64,000 nt of DNA from positions 124,001-188,000 of the forward strand of contig NZ_LDPE01000001.1 in NCBI RefSeq assembly GCF_001447995.1, written 5' to 3'. Made by a program: the position numbers and the translations under genes. Shown here piece after piece: positions 25,163 through 34,845 of this stretch (within the stretch, counting starts at the first letter, position 1; every line of letters begins with the position of its first letter). The stretch comes from Maribacter dokdonensis DSW-8. GTDB lineage: Bacteria; Bacteroidota; Bacteroidia; Flavobacteriales; Flavobacteriaceae. Under the pieces are notes generated by a model. The model worked only from the letters and a program-made list of their open reading frames with translations. It was not told the DNA's origin and searched no databases.

Positions 25163-28100
25163 TCAAAACTTGTAATTTAAAGATAAGTTGAACATGGTTC
25201 CTAATTGGCTAAAGTGGTAACCATCATACGTCATTTGAGAATAACGTTGGTTGAAAGTAATTAGGTTAGATTGGTTCTGAGTCTGAGCTGGATCTGCTAA
25301 GATAGCATCCCCTGCAGCATTTTGAGAAACAAAACTCCATTCTGGTAATACGTTGAACAAGTTGTTAATGTTTAAGGCTATAGTTAATTTATCTGTAGCA
25401 CTGTAATTAACTCCTAAATCCGTAACTACTTTTGGATCGAATTCTGTACCTAAATTAAAGTTACCATTTGCATCAGTACTTAAACCTTGTTGAAAGAAGC
25501 TGGTTTTACCAAATAATGTGTTATTCAATGAAAAACCGAATTTATTGATGTCATAATTAGCTCCTAAAATCCACTTTGTTCTAGGTCTTGATGTAAAGAA
25601 CAAGGCTTCTTGCGTTTGGTTAACTACAGATTGACCAGAATTTGCTACTAAGGCGATATCCTTTACAGGACCGTCTAGTTCATTCTGAATTGTATAGTTA
25701 CCAGATAAGTTCAAATCTAAGCTGCCTTCTCCAATTTCAATTCCTTTGTAGGCAAGTACAACATCTACACCAGAGGTTTTGGTGTCAATTGCGTTAGAAA
25801 AGAAACTTACATCGCTTAAGTTGTTGTTCGCCAATAAAACGTCTAATGCGTTAGTAGCGTCGCCACTAGGACCTATTTCATTACCTAATACAATTCTATC
25901 TTTTACTTTAATGTTGTAATAATCTAAAGTATAGCTGAATTTATTAGCGATTTTTCCTCCAAAACCTATAGTAAAGTTTGTAGATGTTTCAGCATCTAAT
26001 TGAGGTATACCCAAAAGTTTTGCTTGTGTAGACACGTTGTTGATCAGACCACCAACTTGAATACCTTGACCCGGTACAAAGCTGTACTGTGCTTTTTGAG
26101 TATAAATTTGGTGTAGGGTAGGAGCTCTAAAACCAGAAGAAATAGAACCTCTCAATGTAAATGCATCACTAAACTTGTAACGAGAACTAAACTTATAGAT
26201 GAACGTATTTCCAAAATCAGAATAGTTTTCCGTTCTAATAGTACCACTTAGTAAAAATGCATCAGATACATCGTAGTCTAAACTTAAATATCCACCAATG
26301 TTGTAACGATTGAATTTTCCTGAGTTTTGAGGAGATGCTCCTGCAAATGAATCTGCACCACCACCGTCATAAGAGGCAAGTTCACCTTCTATAATTTCAA
26401 AAGTTTCTGTTCTAAACTCAGCACCAACACCAATACTTACTTTGTCTGAAAGTAATCTTGAGATATCAATGTTACCAACATTATGGGAAAATCTAGTTCC
26501 TCCCGGATCAAAAGACTGCTGGCTATTTTCTCTATATAATTCTGAGCCTTCTGTAATTTCACCGTCATCAACAGAGCCATTACCATTAGCATCTATAAAT
26601 ACAGATGGAGAATATACAACATTTCTATTGTGGGTATTGTTTACCTTATACGTTTGTAAGTTGCCACCGGTTGTGAAGCTTGCATCAACATTCCAATCAT
26701 TAATAGTTGATTTAAATCCTATTGTTGCATTATAATCACTTAATAAACCTTCAAATGTTGGTAAGTAACCATCATATCCACCGGCAGTATTTGGGTTGTC
26801 ACCCGGAAAGAAATCAGCTAGATAAGGAAAATCATCAACTGTTCTCCAATATGGTGTTCTGTAGTTTGCAAAACTATTTACAGCTTTGTAGACATATGCA
26901 GCGTTACCATATAAAGTGGTGTTTTCGCTTAAGTCATAACCTAAATTTACGGAGAATTTTGCAGCAGCAGTTTCTGGAGAACCATTGATGTTACCAGCAT
27001 CTGGACGTCTTGATAGGAATTCTTGTACATCTGCAATATCGGCACCAAAATCAGCAGCTTCACCAGCAGCATTAACAGTACCTGGTCTATTTGCTTGATT
27101 TACTTTAGATAAATCCAATGTATAATTTACAAAACCTTTGTCTTCACCTATGGTAGAACCATTATTGATTGCTACACCGAACATTTCACCATCACCTTCA
27201 GAAGTAATACCTGTTCTCAGCGTTGCAGAACCTTCATTTGGAGAATCCTTTAGAATAATGTTCATTACACCCGCAATAGCATCAGAACCATATTGAGCAG
27301 ATGCTCCATCTCTAAGAATTTCCACTCTTTTAATCGCATCTGTAGGTATTGCCGAAATATCAGCACCGGTTTCACCACGACCTGGGGATGTTTGAGTGTA
27401 TAATAATGCACTTAAGTTCTTACGCTTTCCGTTTATTAATATCAACGTTCTACTTGGTCCCATATTTCTTATCTCATAAGGATCCAATAATGAAGTTGCG
27501 TCATTTACAGGTGTCTGTACCGTATTAAAAGATGGTATTCTGTATTGTAAAGCTTTGTCAAAAGTAGCCTGACCGGTAGAGGTCAATTCTTTAACGCCAA
27601 CAACATCAACAGGTAATGGTGTATCTGTATTACTTCTAGGAGCGGTTCTAGACCCAACAACAATAAATTCATCTAGGGCTACACCTTCAGATAATTGAAC
27701 ATTAATTACGCTTTTGCCAGCTGTAGATACTTCTTGGGAAGCAAAACCTATATAGCTAAAAACTAATTTGGTGTCATTTTCAACATTAATGGTATAATTA
27801 CCATCAAAATCTGAAGTTGTTCCGTTTGTGGTTCCTTTTTCTACGATGTTCACACCTGCTAAAGGCATTCCTGAATCGTCGGTTACCTTACCTGTAATGC
27901 TATTTTGAACCTTAGTGTTCAATGTCATGGCAGATATACCGTTTGTACTGGAGTTTAGTCTTAAAACCTTAGCTCTTTGTGGTTTTTTATGATAAACTAC
28001 ATAGTATTTGTTTCCTAAATATTCAAAATCGAAACTAGTTTTACGTTCTAGTTTATTTATGATTTTATCTAAAACAGGGAACTTATATTCCTCAGGGTTT

Positions 28101-28282
28101 AAACTGGTAGTAGATACCAGAGTGGGGTTGTAAGTAAAATACACTTCGTGCTTTTCACTTATCTCGTTTAAAAACTCACTTAAAGTGATTTTTTCTTTGA
28201 GTTTTTCAGACGCCATCATGCTAATACTACTAGTACATAGTAGTGTTGCAAAAAGCAATCTCTTTATTTGTTTTGTTCTCAT
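25163..28282 (-). CDS. STN-domain TonB-dependent receptor (FecA-like transducer)
   Basis: A 1039-residue outer membrane receptor. After the signal peptide (about 1-24) comes an STN signalling domain (about 30-90, SEFLNEISEKHEVYFTYNP onward), a carboxypeptidase-regulatory-like domain (about 125-205, GKVTDDSGMPLAGVNIVEKG), then plug (about 215-350, with GPSRTLILINGKRKN and DGASAQYGSDAIAGVMNI) and barrel. The last residues LSLNYKF fit an outer membrane strand end. The STN domain and the FecR and ECF sigma genes directly upstream indicate ligand-dependent transcriptional signalling. No SusD partner is adjacent. Ligand unknown; an iron chelate or other small solute is possible. Confidence 0.93.
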   Translation of the reverse strand: MRTKQIKRLLFATLLCTSSISMMASEKLKEKITLSEFLNEISEKHEVYFTYNPTLVSTTSLNPEEYKFPVLDKIINKLERKTSFDFEYLGNKYYVVYHKKPQRAKVLRLNSSTNGISAMTLNTKVQNSITGKVTDDSGMPLAGVNIVEKGTTNGTTSDFDGNYTINVENDTKLVFSYIGFASQEVSTAGKSVINVQLSEGVALDEFIVVGSRTAPRSNTDTPLPVDVVGVKELTSTGQATFDKALQYRIPSFNTVQTPVNDATSLLDPYEIRNMGPSRTLILINGKRKNLSALLYTQTSPGRGETGADISAIPTDAIKRVEILRDGASAQYGSDAIAGVMNIILKDSPNEGSATLRTGITSEGDGEMFGVAINNGSTIGEDKGFVNYTLDLSKVNQANRPGTVNAAGEAADFGADIADVQEFLSRRPDAGNINGSPETAAAKFSVNLGYDLSENTTLYGNAAYVYKAVNSFANYRTPYWRTVDDFPYLADFFPGDNPNTAGGYDGYLPTFEGLLSDYNATIGFKSTINDWNVDASFTTGGNLQTYKVNNTHNRNVVYSPSVFIDANGNGSVDDGEITEGSELYRENSQQSFDPGGTRFSHNVGNIDISRLLSDKVSIGVGAEFRTETFEIIEGELASYDGGGADSFAGASPQNSGKFNRYNIGGYLSLDYDVSDAFLLSGTIRTENYSDFGNTFIYKFSSRYKFSDAFTLRGSISSGFRAPTLHQIYTQKAQYSFVPGQGIQVGGLINNVSTQAKLLGIPQLDAETSTNFTIGFGGKIANKFSYTLDYYNIKVKDRIVLGNEIGPSGDATNALDVLLANNNLSDVSFFSNAIDTKTSGVDVVLAYKGIEIGEGSLDLNLSGNYTIQNELDGPVKDIALVANSGQSVVNQTQEALFFTSRPRTKWILGANYDINKFGFSLNNTLFGKTSFFQQGLSTDANGNFNLGTEFDPKVVTDLGVNYSATDKLTIALNINNLFNVLPEWSFVSQNAAGDAILADPAQTQNQSNLITFNQRYSQMTYDGYHFSQLGTMFNLSLNYKF

Positions 28283-28297
28283 AAATAAATAGTTTAG

Positions 28298-29311
28298 TTA
28301 ATAAATAGGGTTTTCTTGTACGCGTAAAATATTTCCTTTGTTAATAATTCTTGTTCCTGTAGCCTTCTCTATGGCAGCTATGCATATATTTAAATTCTGA
28401 TTGGGAATACCACCGGAAATGGGTATTTCTTTTAAATGATCAGCTGAATACTGTACTTCTAGACCATATGTCAGTTCTAAATTGGTCATAACATCTTTAA
28501 GTGGAATTTCATTAAAGGCGTAAGTACCGCCTCTCCATAAAGCATATGGGGTCTCAATATTTACCCTTTTATGAAGTAATTTTTTACTCTCATTTGAAAA
28601 TGAAACCATTTCGCCCGGTATCATTTTTGCCACTTCACCATTTTTAAATTCTAAATGAATAGAACCCTCATCAAGAACCACGTTTGTTTTTTGTTTTCTG
28701 GTATTCACATGAAACTGTGTGCCCAAGACTTCAACCTTAAGGTCATTGGTAATTACCCAAAACTTGGCATTTGTACTTGGTATGGGTTTAACTTTAAAAT
28801 AAGCTTCACCCTTTAAGTTCAACAGGCGTGGATTATCATTGTCATATGAAATTTCTGAGTTACCATTAAGTACTACAGATGTACCATCAGGTAGCTTTAG
28901 ATCAATTATTTCTCCGTAATTGGTTTTATGTACAGTGGTGGAATGTTCGTTAAAATATGTAATGCTGCTGTAGCTTATAAGGATCAAAAGTACTGCGGCA
29001 GCTGTAGAGAATAATACCGTGTTCAATGAGCGAACTTTCTTCATTTTTTTTGTTGAAGAATCGTCAATATCAATTTTATCTAAAACCTTTGATAGCGCAT
29101 GATCTACATCGATGTTGCTAGGGTAGTCTTGATTGAAATTAATACCCGTAATTATAGATTTTGCATTATGAACTGTTTCTAGATGTTCTGGATTGTTTTG
29201 TATCCAAGAATTCCAATAGGAGACATCGTTATTGTTTAAGCCTTTGGCCCAGTTTTCAAAAGACGCATCGTTTAGAAAATAATGTAGATCGAATTTGTGC
29301 TTTTTGTTCAT
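28298..29311 (-). CDS. FecR-family anti-sigma/sensor protein
   Basis: A 337-residue single-pass inner membrane protein. The N-terminal cytoplasmic part (about 1-90) should bind the sigma factor, a transmembrane helix follows (about 96-118, VLFSTAAAVLLILISYSSI), then the periplasmic FecR domain (about 135-235, TNYGEIIDLKLPDGTSVVLNGNSEISYD) and a C-terminal DUF4974-like domain with FNEIPLKDVMTNLELTYGLEV. It relays the occupancy of the TonB receptor's STN domain to the sigma factor. It lies 15 bases upstream of the receptor gene and 57 bases after the sigma gene. Confidence 0.93.
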   Translation of the reverse strand: MNKKHKFDLHYFLNDASFENWAKGLNNNDVSYWNSWIQNNPEHLETVHNAKSIITGINFNQDYPSNIDVDHALSKVLDKIDIDDSSTKKMKKVRSLNTVLFSTAAAVLLILISYSSITYFNEHSTTVHKTNYGEIIDLKLPDGTSVVLNGNSEISYDNDNPRLLNLKGEAYFKVKPIPSTNAKFWVITNDLKVEVLGTQFHVNTRKQKTNVVLDEGSIHLEFKNGEVAKMIPGEMVSFSNESKKLLHKRVNIETPYALWRGGTYAFNEIPLKDVMTNLELTYGLEVQYSADHLKEIPISGGIPNQNLNICIAAIEKATGTRIINKGNILRVQENPIY

Positions 29312-29368
29312 TTAGTAAGGTATTCCATTTATAAGAGATTTACTTCTTAAAAATATACCCTATTAAAT

Positions 29369-29947
29369 TCAATTTTTTTTCAAAATATTTTTAATCTGTT
29401 GATTTTCAGATACTTTTCTTAGCTTTGATAAAGCTTTTTGAAGTACGTTTAAAACACTTTGGTAGTTCATATCCATAACTTCAGCAATATCGGAACTTTT
29501 CATTTCGCTGTAGTATTTCAAATAGAGTACCTCTTTTTGTCTAGGGGATAAATTATTAATCAGTTGGGCTAAGGTAGACGTGCATTTAAAATGCATCTCT
29601 TGGTGAATTGAAATTTCTTCGGCAGAAAAAGTAAAATTAGATTTAAATAGCTGTGCTTCAGAAATTGGAACGTTCTTTTGATTTTTTTGTAATTGTTTGA
29701 TCAACCTTCTTTTGAAAGATACAAATAGGTAGGCTTTAAGATTCTTAATCTCATTTTGTTTTTCGCGTTCTTCAAATAGTTGAATGAAGAAGTTTTGCAG
29801 ACAATCTTCTGTTATTTCTCTGTTGTTACTAAGCTTTAAACCGTACACGTGTAACTGAGGATAGTATTTTTTAAAAAGGAGACTAAAGCCGTTTGCTTCG
29901 CCCTTTTTAAAGAAATACCATATTGTTTCATCTGAATGAAGTTCCAT
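29369..29947 (-). CDS. ECF sigma factor of the FecI type
   Basis: A 192-residue sigma-70 family factor with region 2 (about 20-90, FSLLFKKYYPQLHVYG and ITEDCLQNFFIQLFE) and region 4 (about 120-180, LSPRQKEVLYLKYYSEMKSSDIAEVM followed by the recognition helix NYQSVLNVLQKALSKLRK). Regions 1 and 3 are absent as in ECF factors. Order sigma, FecR, STN receptor is the classic cell-surface signalling cassette. It should direct transcription of the receptor gene and possibly other loci. Confidence 0.94.
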   Translation of the reverse strand: MELHSDETIWYFFKKGEANGFSLLFKKYYPQLHVYGLKLSNNREITEDCLQNFFIQLFEEREKQNEIKNLKAYLFVSFKRRLIKQLQKNQKNVPISEAQLFKSNFTFSAEEISIHQEMHFKCTSTLAQLINNLSPRQKEVLYLKYYSEMKSSDIAEVMDMNYQSVLNVLQKALSKLRKVSENQQIKNILKKN

Positions 29948-30118
29948 ATATTTTCACACGTTCTGCTGACAAAGTAAGAAATATTTCTTAAATAATGTTA
30001 AATACGCTCAATTTAAGTATCGTTTAGCTAAATAATTTGAATTATATTTAATTTAATCGTATGTAATTTAACAGATGTGTTAGATTTAAAAATGAATGAA
30101 AATTGTGTTGGTAAAAAC

Positions 30119-30126
30119 TATATTTG
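30119..30126 (+). promoter_or_regulatory. -7 element of ychF
   Basis: TATATTTG, 22 bases ahead of the ATG, matches TAnnTTTG. No -33 element is visible at 19-20 bases, so confidence is limited. Confidence 0.5.
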
Positions 30127-30148
30127 CACTCTTGAAATATTATAAATT

Positions 30149-31243
30149 ATGAAAGCAGGTATTGTAGGGTTGCCAAATGTTGGTAAATCAACACTTTTTA
30201 ATTGTTTGTCCAATGCTAAGGCACAAAGCGCAAACTTTCCGTTTTGTACAATTGAACCTAATATTGGTGTGGTTAATGTCCCAGACTCAAGGTTAGAGAA
30301 GTTAGAGGAATTGGTAAACCCAGAAAGAGTGTTACCTGCAACTGTAGAAATTGTGGATATTGCCGGCTTGGTTAAAGGTGCCAGTAAAGGTGAAGGTTTA
30401 GGAAATCAGTTTTTAGGAAATATCCGTGAAACGGATGCAATTCTTCATGTATTACGTTGTTTTGACAACGATAACATAGTTCACGTAGACGGTAGTGTTG
30501 ATCCAATTAGGGATAAGGAAACTATAGATATGGAACTTCAGTTGAAAGATTTGGAGACTGTAGATAAGAAATTGGAAAAAGTAAAAAGAGCCGCACGAAC
30601 GGGAAACAAGGAAGCTCAAAAAGAAGAAGCTGTTCTATTAGCCATTAAGACAGGTCTAGAGGCCGGTACCTCTGTAAGGGCTATCGAAATTGAAGAGGAG
30701 TTAAGGCTAGAATTTGTGAAACCGTTACAGTTTATAACCGATAAGCCAGTGATGTATGTTTGTAATGTGGATGAAGAGGCAGCGGTTAATGGAAATGCAT
30801 ATGTAGAAAAGGTGAAGGAAGCAGTTGCGGCAGAAAAAGCAGAGGTTATATTCTTGGCTGTTGGCACTGAGGCTGACATTACCGAATTGGAAACATATGA
30901 TGAGCGCCAAATGTTTTTAGAAGATTTGGGCTTGGAGGAACCTGGTTCGGCAAAATTAATTCGTGGAGCTTATAAGTTATTAGATTTGGAAACCTATTTT
31001 ACCGCAGGGGTAAAAGAGGTTCGTGCATGGACAATTCCTATTGGTGCAACTGCTCCACAAGCAGCTGGAGTTATACATACCGATTTTGAAAAAGGTTTTA
31101 TTCGTGCAGAAGTTATTGCTTATGATGACTATGTTACCTTTGGGAGTGAGTCAAAAGTAAAAGAAGCGGGTAAAATGAGAGTTGAAGGTAAAGAATACAT
31201 TGTTAAAGATGGTGATGTAATGCATTTCCGTTTTAATGTGTAA
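30149..31243 (+). CDS. ychF: Redox-regulated ATPase YchF (OLA1 family)
   Basis: A 364-residue Obg-related P-loop protein. The G1 motif GLPNVGKST is at 7-15, switch region FPFCTIEPNIG, G3 in VDIAGLVKGASKGEGLGN, a coiled-coil insert at about 125-165, and a C-terminal TGS domain (about 280-364, VRAWTIPIGATAPQAAGVIHTDFEKGFI). The G4 motif reads NVDE instead of NKxD, which explains ATP preference in this family. It binds ribosomes and affects stress responses. Transcribed alone. Confidence 0.97.
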   Translation: MKAGIVGLPNVGKSTLFNCLSNAKAQSANFPFCTIEPNIGVVNVPDSRLEKLEELVNPERVLPATVEIVDIAGLVKGASKGEGLGNQFLGNIRETDAILHVLRCFDNDNIVHVDGSVDPIRDKETIDMELQLKDLETVDKKLEKVKRAARTGNKEAQKEEAVLLAIKTGLEAGTSVRAIEIEEELRLEFVKPLQFITDKPVMYVCNVDEEAAVNGNAYVEKVKEAVAAEKAEVIFLAVGTEADITELETYDERQMFLEDLGLEEPGSAKLIRGAYKLLDLETYFTAGVKEVRAWTIPIGATAPQAAGVIHTDFEKGFIRAEVIAYDDYVTFGSESKVKEAGKMRVEGKEYIVKDGDVMHFRFNV

Positions 31244-31351
31244 GAGGCTACTGATGTTAATTGGCGATTAATTTGATTGTTAAGTCTGTTTTTTAGTTAG
31301 ATAATTAGTTGATTTGTTTTCTTTGAATAAATTAAAATTTTATCTATCTAA

Positions 31352-33358
31352 ATGCAGAAGTTTAAAAAATTATTACCGCTTTACTTTATTATTTTATGTA
31401 CAATTAGTTGCTCGGATTCTGAATCGGATGATTTGGGCACAGATGAATTTGTAGAGTTAGGAATTCCGGAGTTAACTACTAATATTGTTACGAATATTAC
31501 TGATAATTCAGCTGTTTCAGGGGGTGACATTTCTGATGACGGAGGTGCGGAAATTATATCTAAAGGAGTTTGTTGGAGTGTTTCTTCAACACCAACAATT
31601 GATGATTTTATAACATCTGATGGTACTGGCGCAGCAGATTTTACAAGTGTAATTGATGGGTTGGAATCAAATACCGAATATTTTGTGAGGGCTTACGCAA
31701 CCAATAGTGAGGGTGTGGGCTATGGGAATGAAGTTAGCCTTAAAACTGGTATGTTCGAGCAAATTGAAAAAGTTTTTGAAGGTGATGTAGTGCTTACATC
31801 CCAAAAAGAGGTAGATGATTTTGGTGACAATAATTATACAGAAATTTCTGGTTCATTAGAAATTAGAGACTCAAATAATCCTTCAACAATTGTTGATTTA
31901 TCTTCTTTAAATAGTCTAAGTAGTATTGGTGCTGATTTAATACTTTATGAAAATGAAATTTTAAAAGATTTAGGTGGATTAAATAATCTTAATGATTTTA
32001 GTGGAGATATTCAATTGTACTCAAATGATAAATTAGAAAATATTGATGCATTGTCTCAAATTTCAATAGCTAATTTCATTCATATTTTTGGCAACAAATC
32101 ACTTTCAAGTTTAATTGGTTTTCATGGCTTGCAAGAAATTTCTTTGGGAATCAGCATACAGGCAACTACTTTAATAGAAAATTTAGATGGATTTAAAAAT
32201 GTTAAGATAATTGAAAACAATATTTTTATTGAACAAAATGTTGGTTTGTTAGATGTTTCGGGCTTAAACGAATTGTCAACTTTGCAGGGAATGGTATTTG
32301 TTAATAATACTAATCTTAAAAGTATTGATGGGTTTAATAATTTAACACAAATTCAAAATATTCATGTAGAAAATAATGATGCTTTAATTTCAGTAAAAGG
32401 CTTTGACAATATTATAAATTTTGGAAATTTTCAAATTGTAGATAATAATGCATTGACATTGATTGAAGGGTTTAATAATGCTAAAATGCAAGTTGGTTCA
32501 ATTAGTATTAATGATAATTTAAATTTAATAAGTCTTCCTTACTTTAATAAGTTAGAATCAATTCAAGGTAGTTTATCAATTTACAACAATCAAAAATTGA
32601 TTGAAATTAAGGGTTTTAATACTTTAGTTAGTATTAGCTCTGGTTTTAAAGTTACAAGAAATTCAAGTATTAAAAGTATTGAAGGTTTTGAATCCTTGCA
32701 GACTATTGAAGGTAGATTTGAAATAGAATTTAATCCTGTACTTGAAATAATAGATGGTTTTAATTCTTTAAAGAGTGTTACAGGGAATTTTAGTATAGGA
32801 TATAATGAAACCATTGAAAATGTATCAGGTTTTAATGCTTTGGAGCAAGTAAATTCTTTTCGATTATCAGAAACTAGTAGTCTATTAGAGGATGATACGT
32901 TTTCAGCCTTAAAGTTAATTTCTGGAAATATTTTTTTAGAAAATAATCTACAATTAGAAAATATTAATTTTTTGAATAGTATAGAATCTGTTGAAGGGGA
33001 AATCCAGATTTCCAATAATCCAAAACTAATTAGTTTAAGTGGTTTTAGTTCATTGCGGAATATAGGTTCCCGTTTTATACTTGAATTTTTAAATATAGAA
33101 AACTTAAATGGTTTAAATAATTTAGAATTTATTGGGGCAAATCTTCAAATTTATGCTAATGATAATTTAATTAATTTGGAAGGATTGGAAAGTTTAGTTA
33201 AAGTAGAAGGTTCCTTGTCAATTTACAATAACAATTTGCTTAGAAATTATTGTGGTATAAATAATTTAATTGATTTAAATCCTACAATTGATTGTTCTAT
33301 TTCACAAAATGCCGCAGGTAATTGTTTTGATTTAAAAGCTGGTCAATGTGAATTTTAG
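31352..33358 (+). CDS. Large repeat lipoprotein (FN3-like domain plus 19 L-domain-like repeats)
   Basis: A 668-residue surface or periplasmic lipoprotein (lipid Cys20, CTISCSDSE). Residues about 38-133 form a fibronectin-III-like domain with the Bacteroidota pattern GVCWSVSSTPTIDD and NTEYFVRAYATNSEGVGYG. From residue 189 to 638 there are 19 repeats of 23-24 residues with consensus LxxIxGxxxIxxNxxLxxIxGFNx, like receptor L-domain or leucine-rich solenoid units. A short Cys-containing tail closes it (TIDC, GNC, GQCEF). No type IX sorting domain is seen. Base use is clearly more AT-rich than the flanking ychF and cbpA genes. A binding or adhesion role is plausible but unproven. Confidence 0.88.
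   Translation: MQKFKKLLPLYFIILCTISCSDSESDDLGTDEFVELGIPELTTNIVTNITDNSAVSGGDISDDGGAEIISKGVCWSVSSTPTIDDFITSDGTGAADFTSVIDGLESNTEYFVRAYATNSEGVGYGNEVSLKTGMFEQIEKVFEGDVVLTSQKEVDDFGDNNYTEISGSLEIRDSNNPSTIVDLSSLNSLSSIGADLILYENEILKDLGGLNNLNDFSGDIQLYSNDKLENIDALSQISIANFIHIFGNKSLSSLIGFHGLQEISLGISIQATTLIENLDGFKNVKIIENNIFIEQNVGLLDVSGLNELSTLQGMVFVNNTNLKSIDGFNNLTQIQNIHVENNDALISVKGFDNIINFGNFQIVDNNALTLIEGFNNAKMQVGSISINDNLNLISLPYFNKLESIQGSLSIYNNQKLIEIKGFNTLVSISSGFKVTRNSSIKSIEGFESLQTIEGRFEIEFNPVLEIIDGFNSLKSVTGNFSIGYNETIENVSGFNALEQVNSFRLSETSSLLEDDTFSALKLISGNIFLENNLQLENINFLNSIESVEGEIQISNNPKLISLSGFSSLRNIGSRFILEFLNIENLNGLNNLEFIGANLQIYANDNLINLEGLESLVKVEGSLSIYNNNLLRNYCGINNLIDLNPTIDCSISQNAAGNCFDLKAGQCEF
31916..33265 (+). 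repeat. Tandem coding repeat, 19 units of 69-72 bases
   Basis: Units encode LxxIxGxxxIxxNxxLxxIxGFNx. DNA copies have diverged strongly while the protein pattern is kept, so the array is old at the DNA level and maintained for structure. Confidence 0.85.
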
Positions 33359-33408
33359 AATTTGATTATCATTTTAATCTTACTATTTCATAAGTTAGGA
33401 AATAACTT

Positions 33409-33705
33409 TTAATTAGGCTCATATATAGTCAGCCGATCTCGTAGCATTTTTAATTCTTGCTCCAGTCGGTTGACTTTTTTTAGCATATGATTTATGGTGT
33501 CTATTCCTTCCATGTTAATACCAAGGTCATTTCTCAATCTGTAAATGCGTTCTATTTCTAATATGTGATGTGGTAACACATAACTCTTGTTGTCAATTTC
33601 CTGAACTTCAATCATCTCAAACTCTAACAAGTCGTCAATGAACTCTAAGGGAGTTTGCGTTTGTTTGCAGTATACTTCTATTTGTATATAGTTCTCTTGA
33701 TCCAT
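33409..33705 (-). CDS. cbpM: Chaperone modulator CbpM-like
   Basis: A 98-residue MerR-like helix-turn-helix protein without a DNA-binding wing, followed by a coiled coil (about 70-95, LKKVNRLEQELKMLRDRL). The pattern YCKQTQTPLEFIDDLLEFEMI and IERIYRLRNDLGINMEGIDTI is typical of CbpM, which binds the J domain of CbpA and limits its co-chaperone activity. Its gene lies 2 bases after cbpA, the expected pairing. Confidence 0.9.
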   Translation of the reverse strand: MDQENYIQIEVYCKQTQTPLEFIDDLLEFEMIEVQEIDNKSYVLPHHILEIERIYRLRNDLGINMEGIDTINHMLKKVNRLEQELKMLRDRLTIYEPN

Positions 33706-33707
33706 AA

Positions 33708-34607
33708 TTATCTTAATTCTGATAGCTGTTTAAACAATTCTTTTTCTTTTTGAGATAAATTGGTTGGCATAGTGATCTTATAGGTAATATATAAATCTCC
33801 ATGCGCACCTTTCTTTTTATAAATAGGCATACCTTTTCCTTTTAGCTTTATTTTGGTGTCGTTCTGTGTTTCTGGTTTTACTTTTAATTTTACCTTTCCG
33901 GTCAATGTTGTAATTTCAATTAAGCTACCTAAAATGGCATCATAAAGAGAAATAGATTCATTTTTATATAAATCGTTTCCTACTCTTTGAAAATCTGTGT
34001 TATTGTAAATTTCAAATGTTAGATATAAATCCCCTTTGGGACCACCATTTACGCCCTCGCCACCATAACCTGTAATCTTTATTGTTTGTCCGTCTTCGAC
34101 ACCCGCAGGGATAGTGATTCTAATTTTTTTGTTTCCAAGATCTAAAGTCTGCTTTTGTTCCTGTAGAATATCGGTCATATTTAAATTTAATGTAGCATTT
34201 AAATCTTGACCTTTAAATTGGGAGGTTCTTTGTCTTGTACTGCCTCCAAAGCCGCCACCACCGAACATGGATTCAAAGAAATCTGAAAAATCTTCTTGCT
34301 GCCCGCTATAATTGGTGTAAGTTCTATTTGTATTAGAATTGGAACGGCGCTGGTTTTTTTTGGCTTCTTCAAAAGCTTCGGCATGTTCCCAATCTTTACC
34401 ATATTGGTCGTACTTTTTTCTTTTTTCAGGATCGCTTAAAACCTCGTTCGCTTCATTAACGCGTTGAAACTTCTCTTGTGCGGATTTATCATTAGGATTT
34501 AAATCCGGATGAAGTTTGCGGGCCAATTTGCGATACGCCTTTTTAATATCTGCTTGAGTAGCCGTTTTGTCTAATTCAAGAATTTTATAGTAGTCAATAA
34601 ATTCCAT
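33708..34607 (-). CDS. cbpA: Curved-DNA-binding protein CbpA-type DnaJ co-chaperone
   Basis: A 299-residue DnaJ homologue lacking the zinc-finger domain. The J domain is residues 4-70 with HPD at 33-35. A Gly/Phe-rich linker follows (about 110-125, MFGGGGFGGS), then the two C-terminal beta-domains (about 130-295, IRITIPAGVEDGQTIKITGYGGEG and KLKVKPETQNDTKIKLKGKGMP). It stimulates DnaK ATPase. The absence of cysteine repeats and the partner cbpM point to CbpA rather than DnaJ. Confidence 0.94.
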   Translation of the reverse strand: MEFIDYYKILELDKTATQADIKKAYRKLARKLHPDLNPNDKSAQEKFQRVNEANEVLSDPEKRKKYDQYGKDWEHAEAFEEAKKNQRRSNSNTNRTYTNYSGQQEDFSDFFESMFGGGGFGGSTRQRTSQFKGQDLNATLNLNMTDILQEQKQTLDLGNKKIRITIPAGVEDGQTIKITGYGGEGVNGGPKGDLYLTFEIYNNTDFQRVGNDLYKNESISLYDAILGSLIEITTLTGKVKLKVKPETQNDTKIKLKGKGMPIYKKKGAHGDLYITYKITMPTNLSQKEKELFKQLSELR

Positions 34608-34845
34608 AAATATTCAAATTCTTCATTAAAGATATTTAATTGACGAAAAAACTACAATGACATAGGTCAGTTATTTTTAGTTCATTTATTATGAATTTTA
34701 ATGCAATAGTTTTTGACCGAATTACCATATTTGTTGATGCTATCAACAAAAGACATGAATTAATTGTTAATTACTTTAACAGTTAGCTATTTTATCTTTT
34801 GCCGAGTGGTGCTATCTTTAACGCAACTTTCATAAATTTTTTTAT

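Noticed and set aside
26442-26988. Plus-strand frames of 88-97 codons inside the STN receptor gene
   Set aside because: Overlap the receptor barrel in antisense and show no recognisable features.
32590-33015. Minus-strand 141-codon frame in the repeat lipoprotein gene
   Set aside because: Explained by the repeated low-complexity coding sequence on the plus strand; no signal or domain.
31916-33265. Repeat array considered as a CRISPR-like structure
   Set aside because: Units are 69-72 bases, diverged at DNA level and in frame; they encode a protein solenoid and there are no constant repeats or cas genes.
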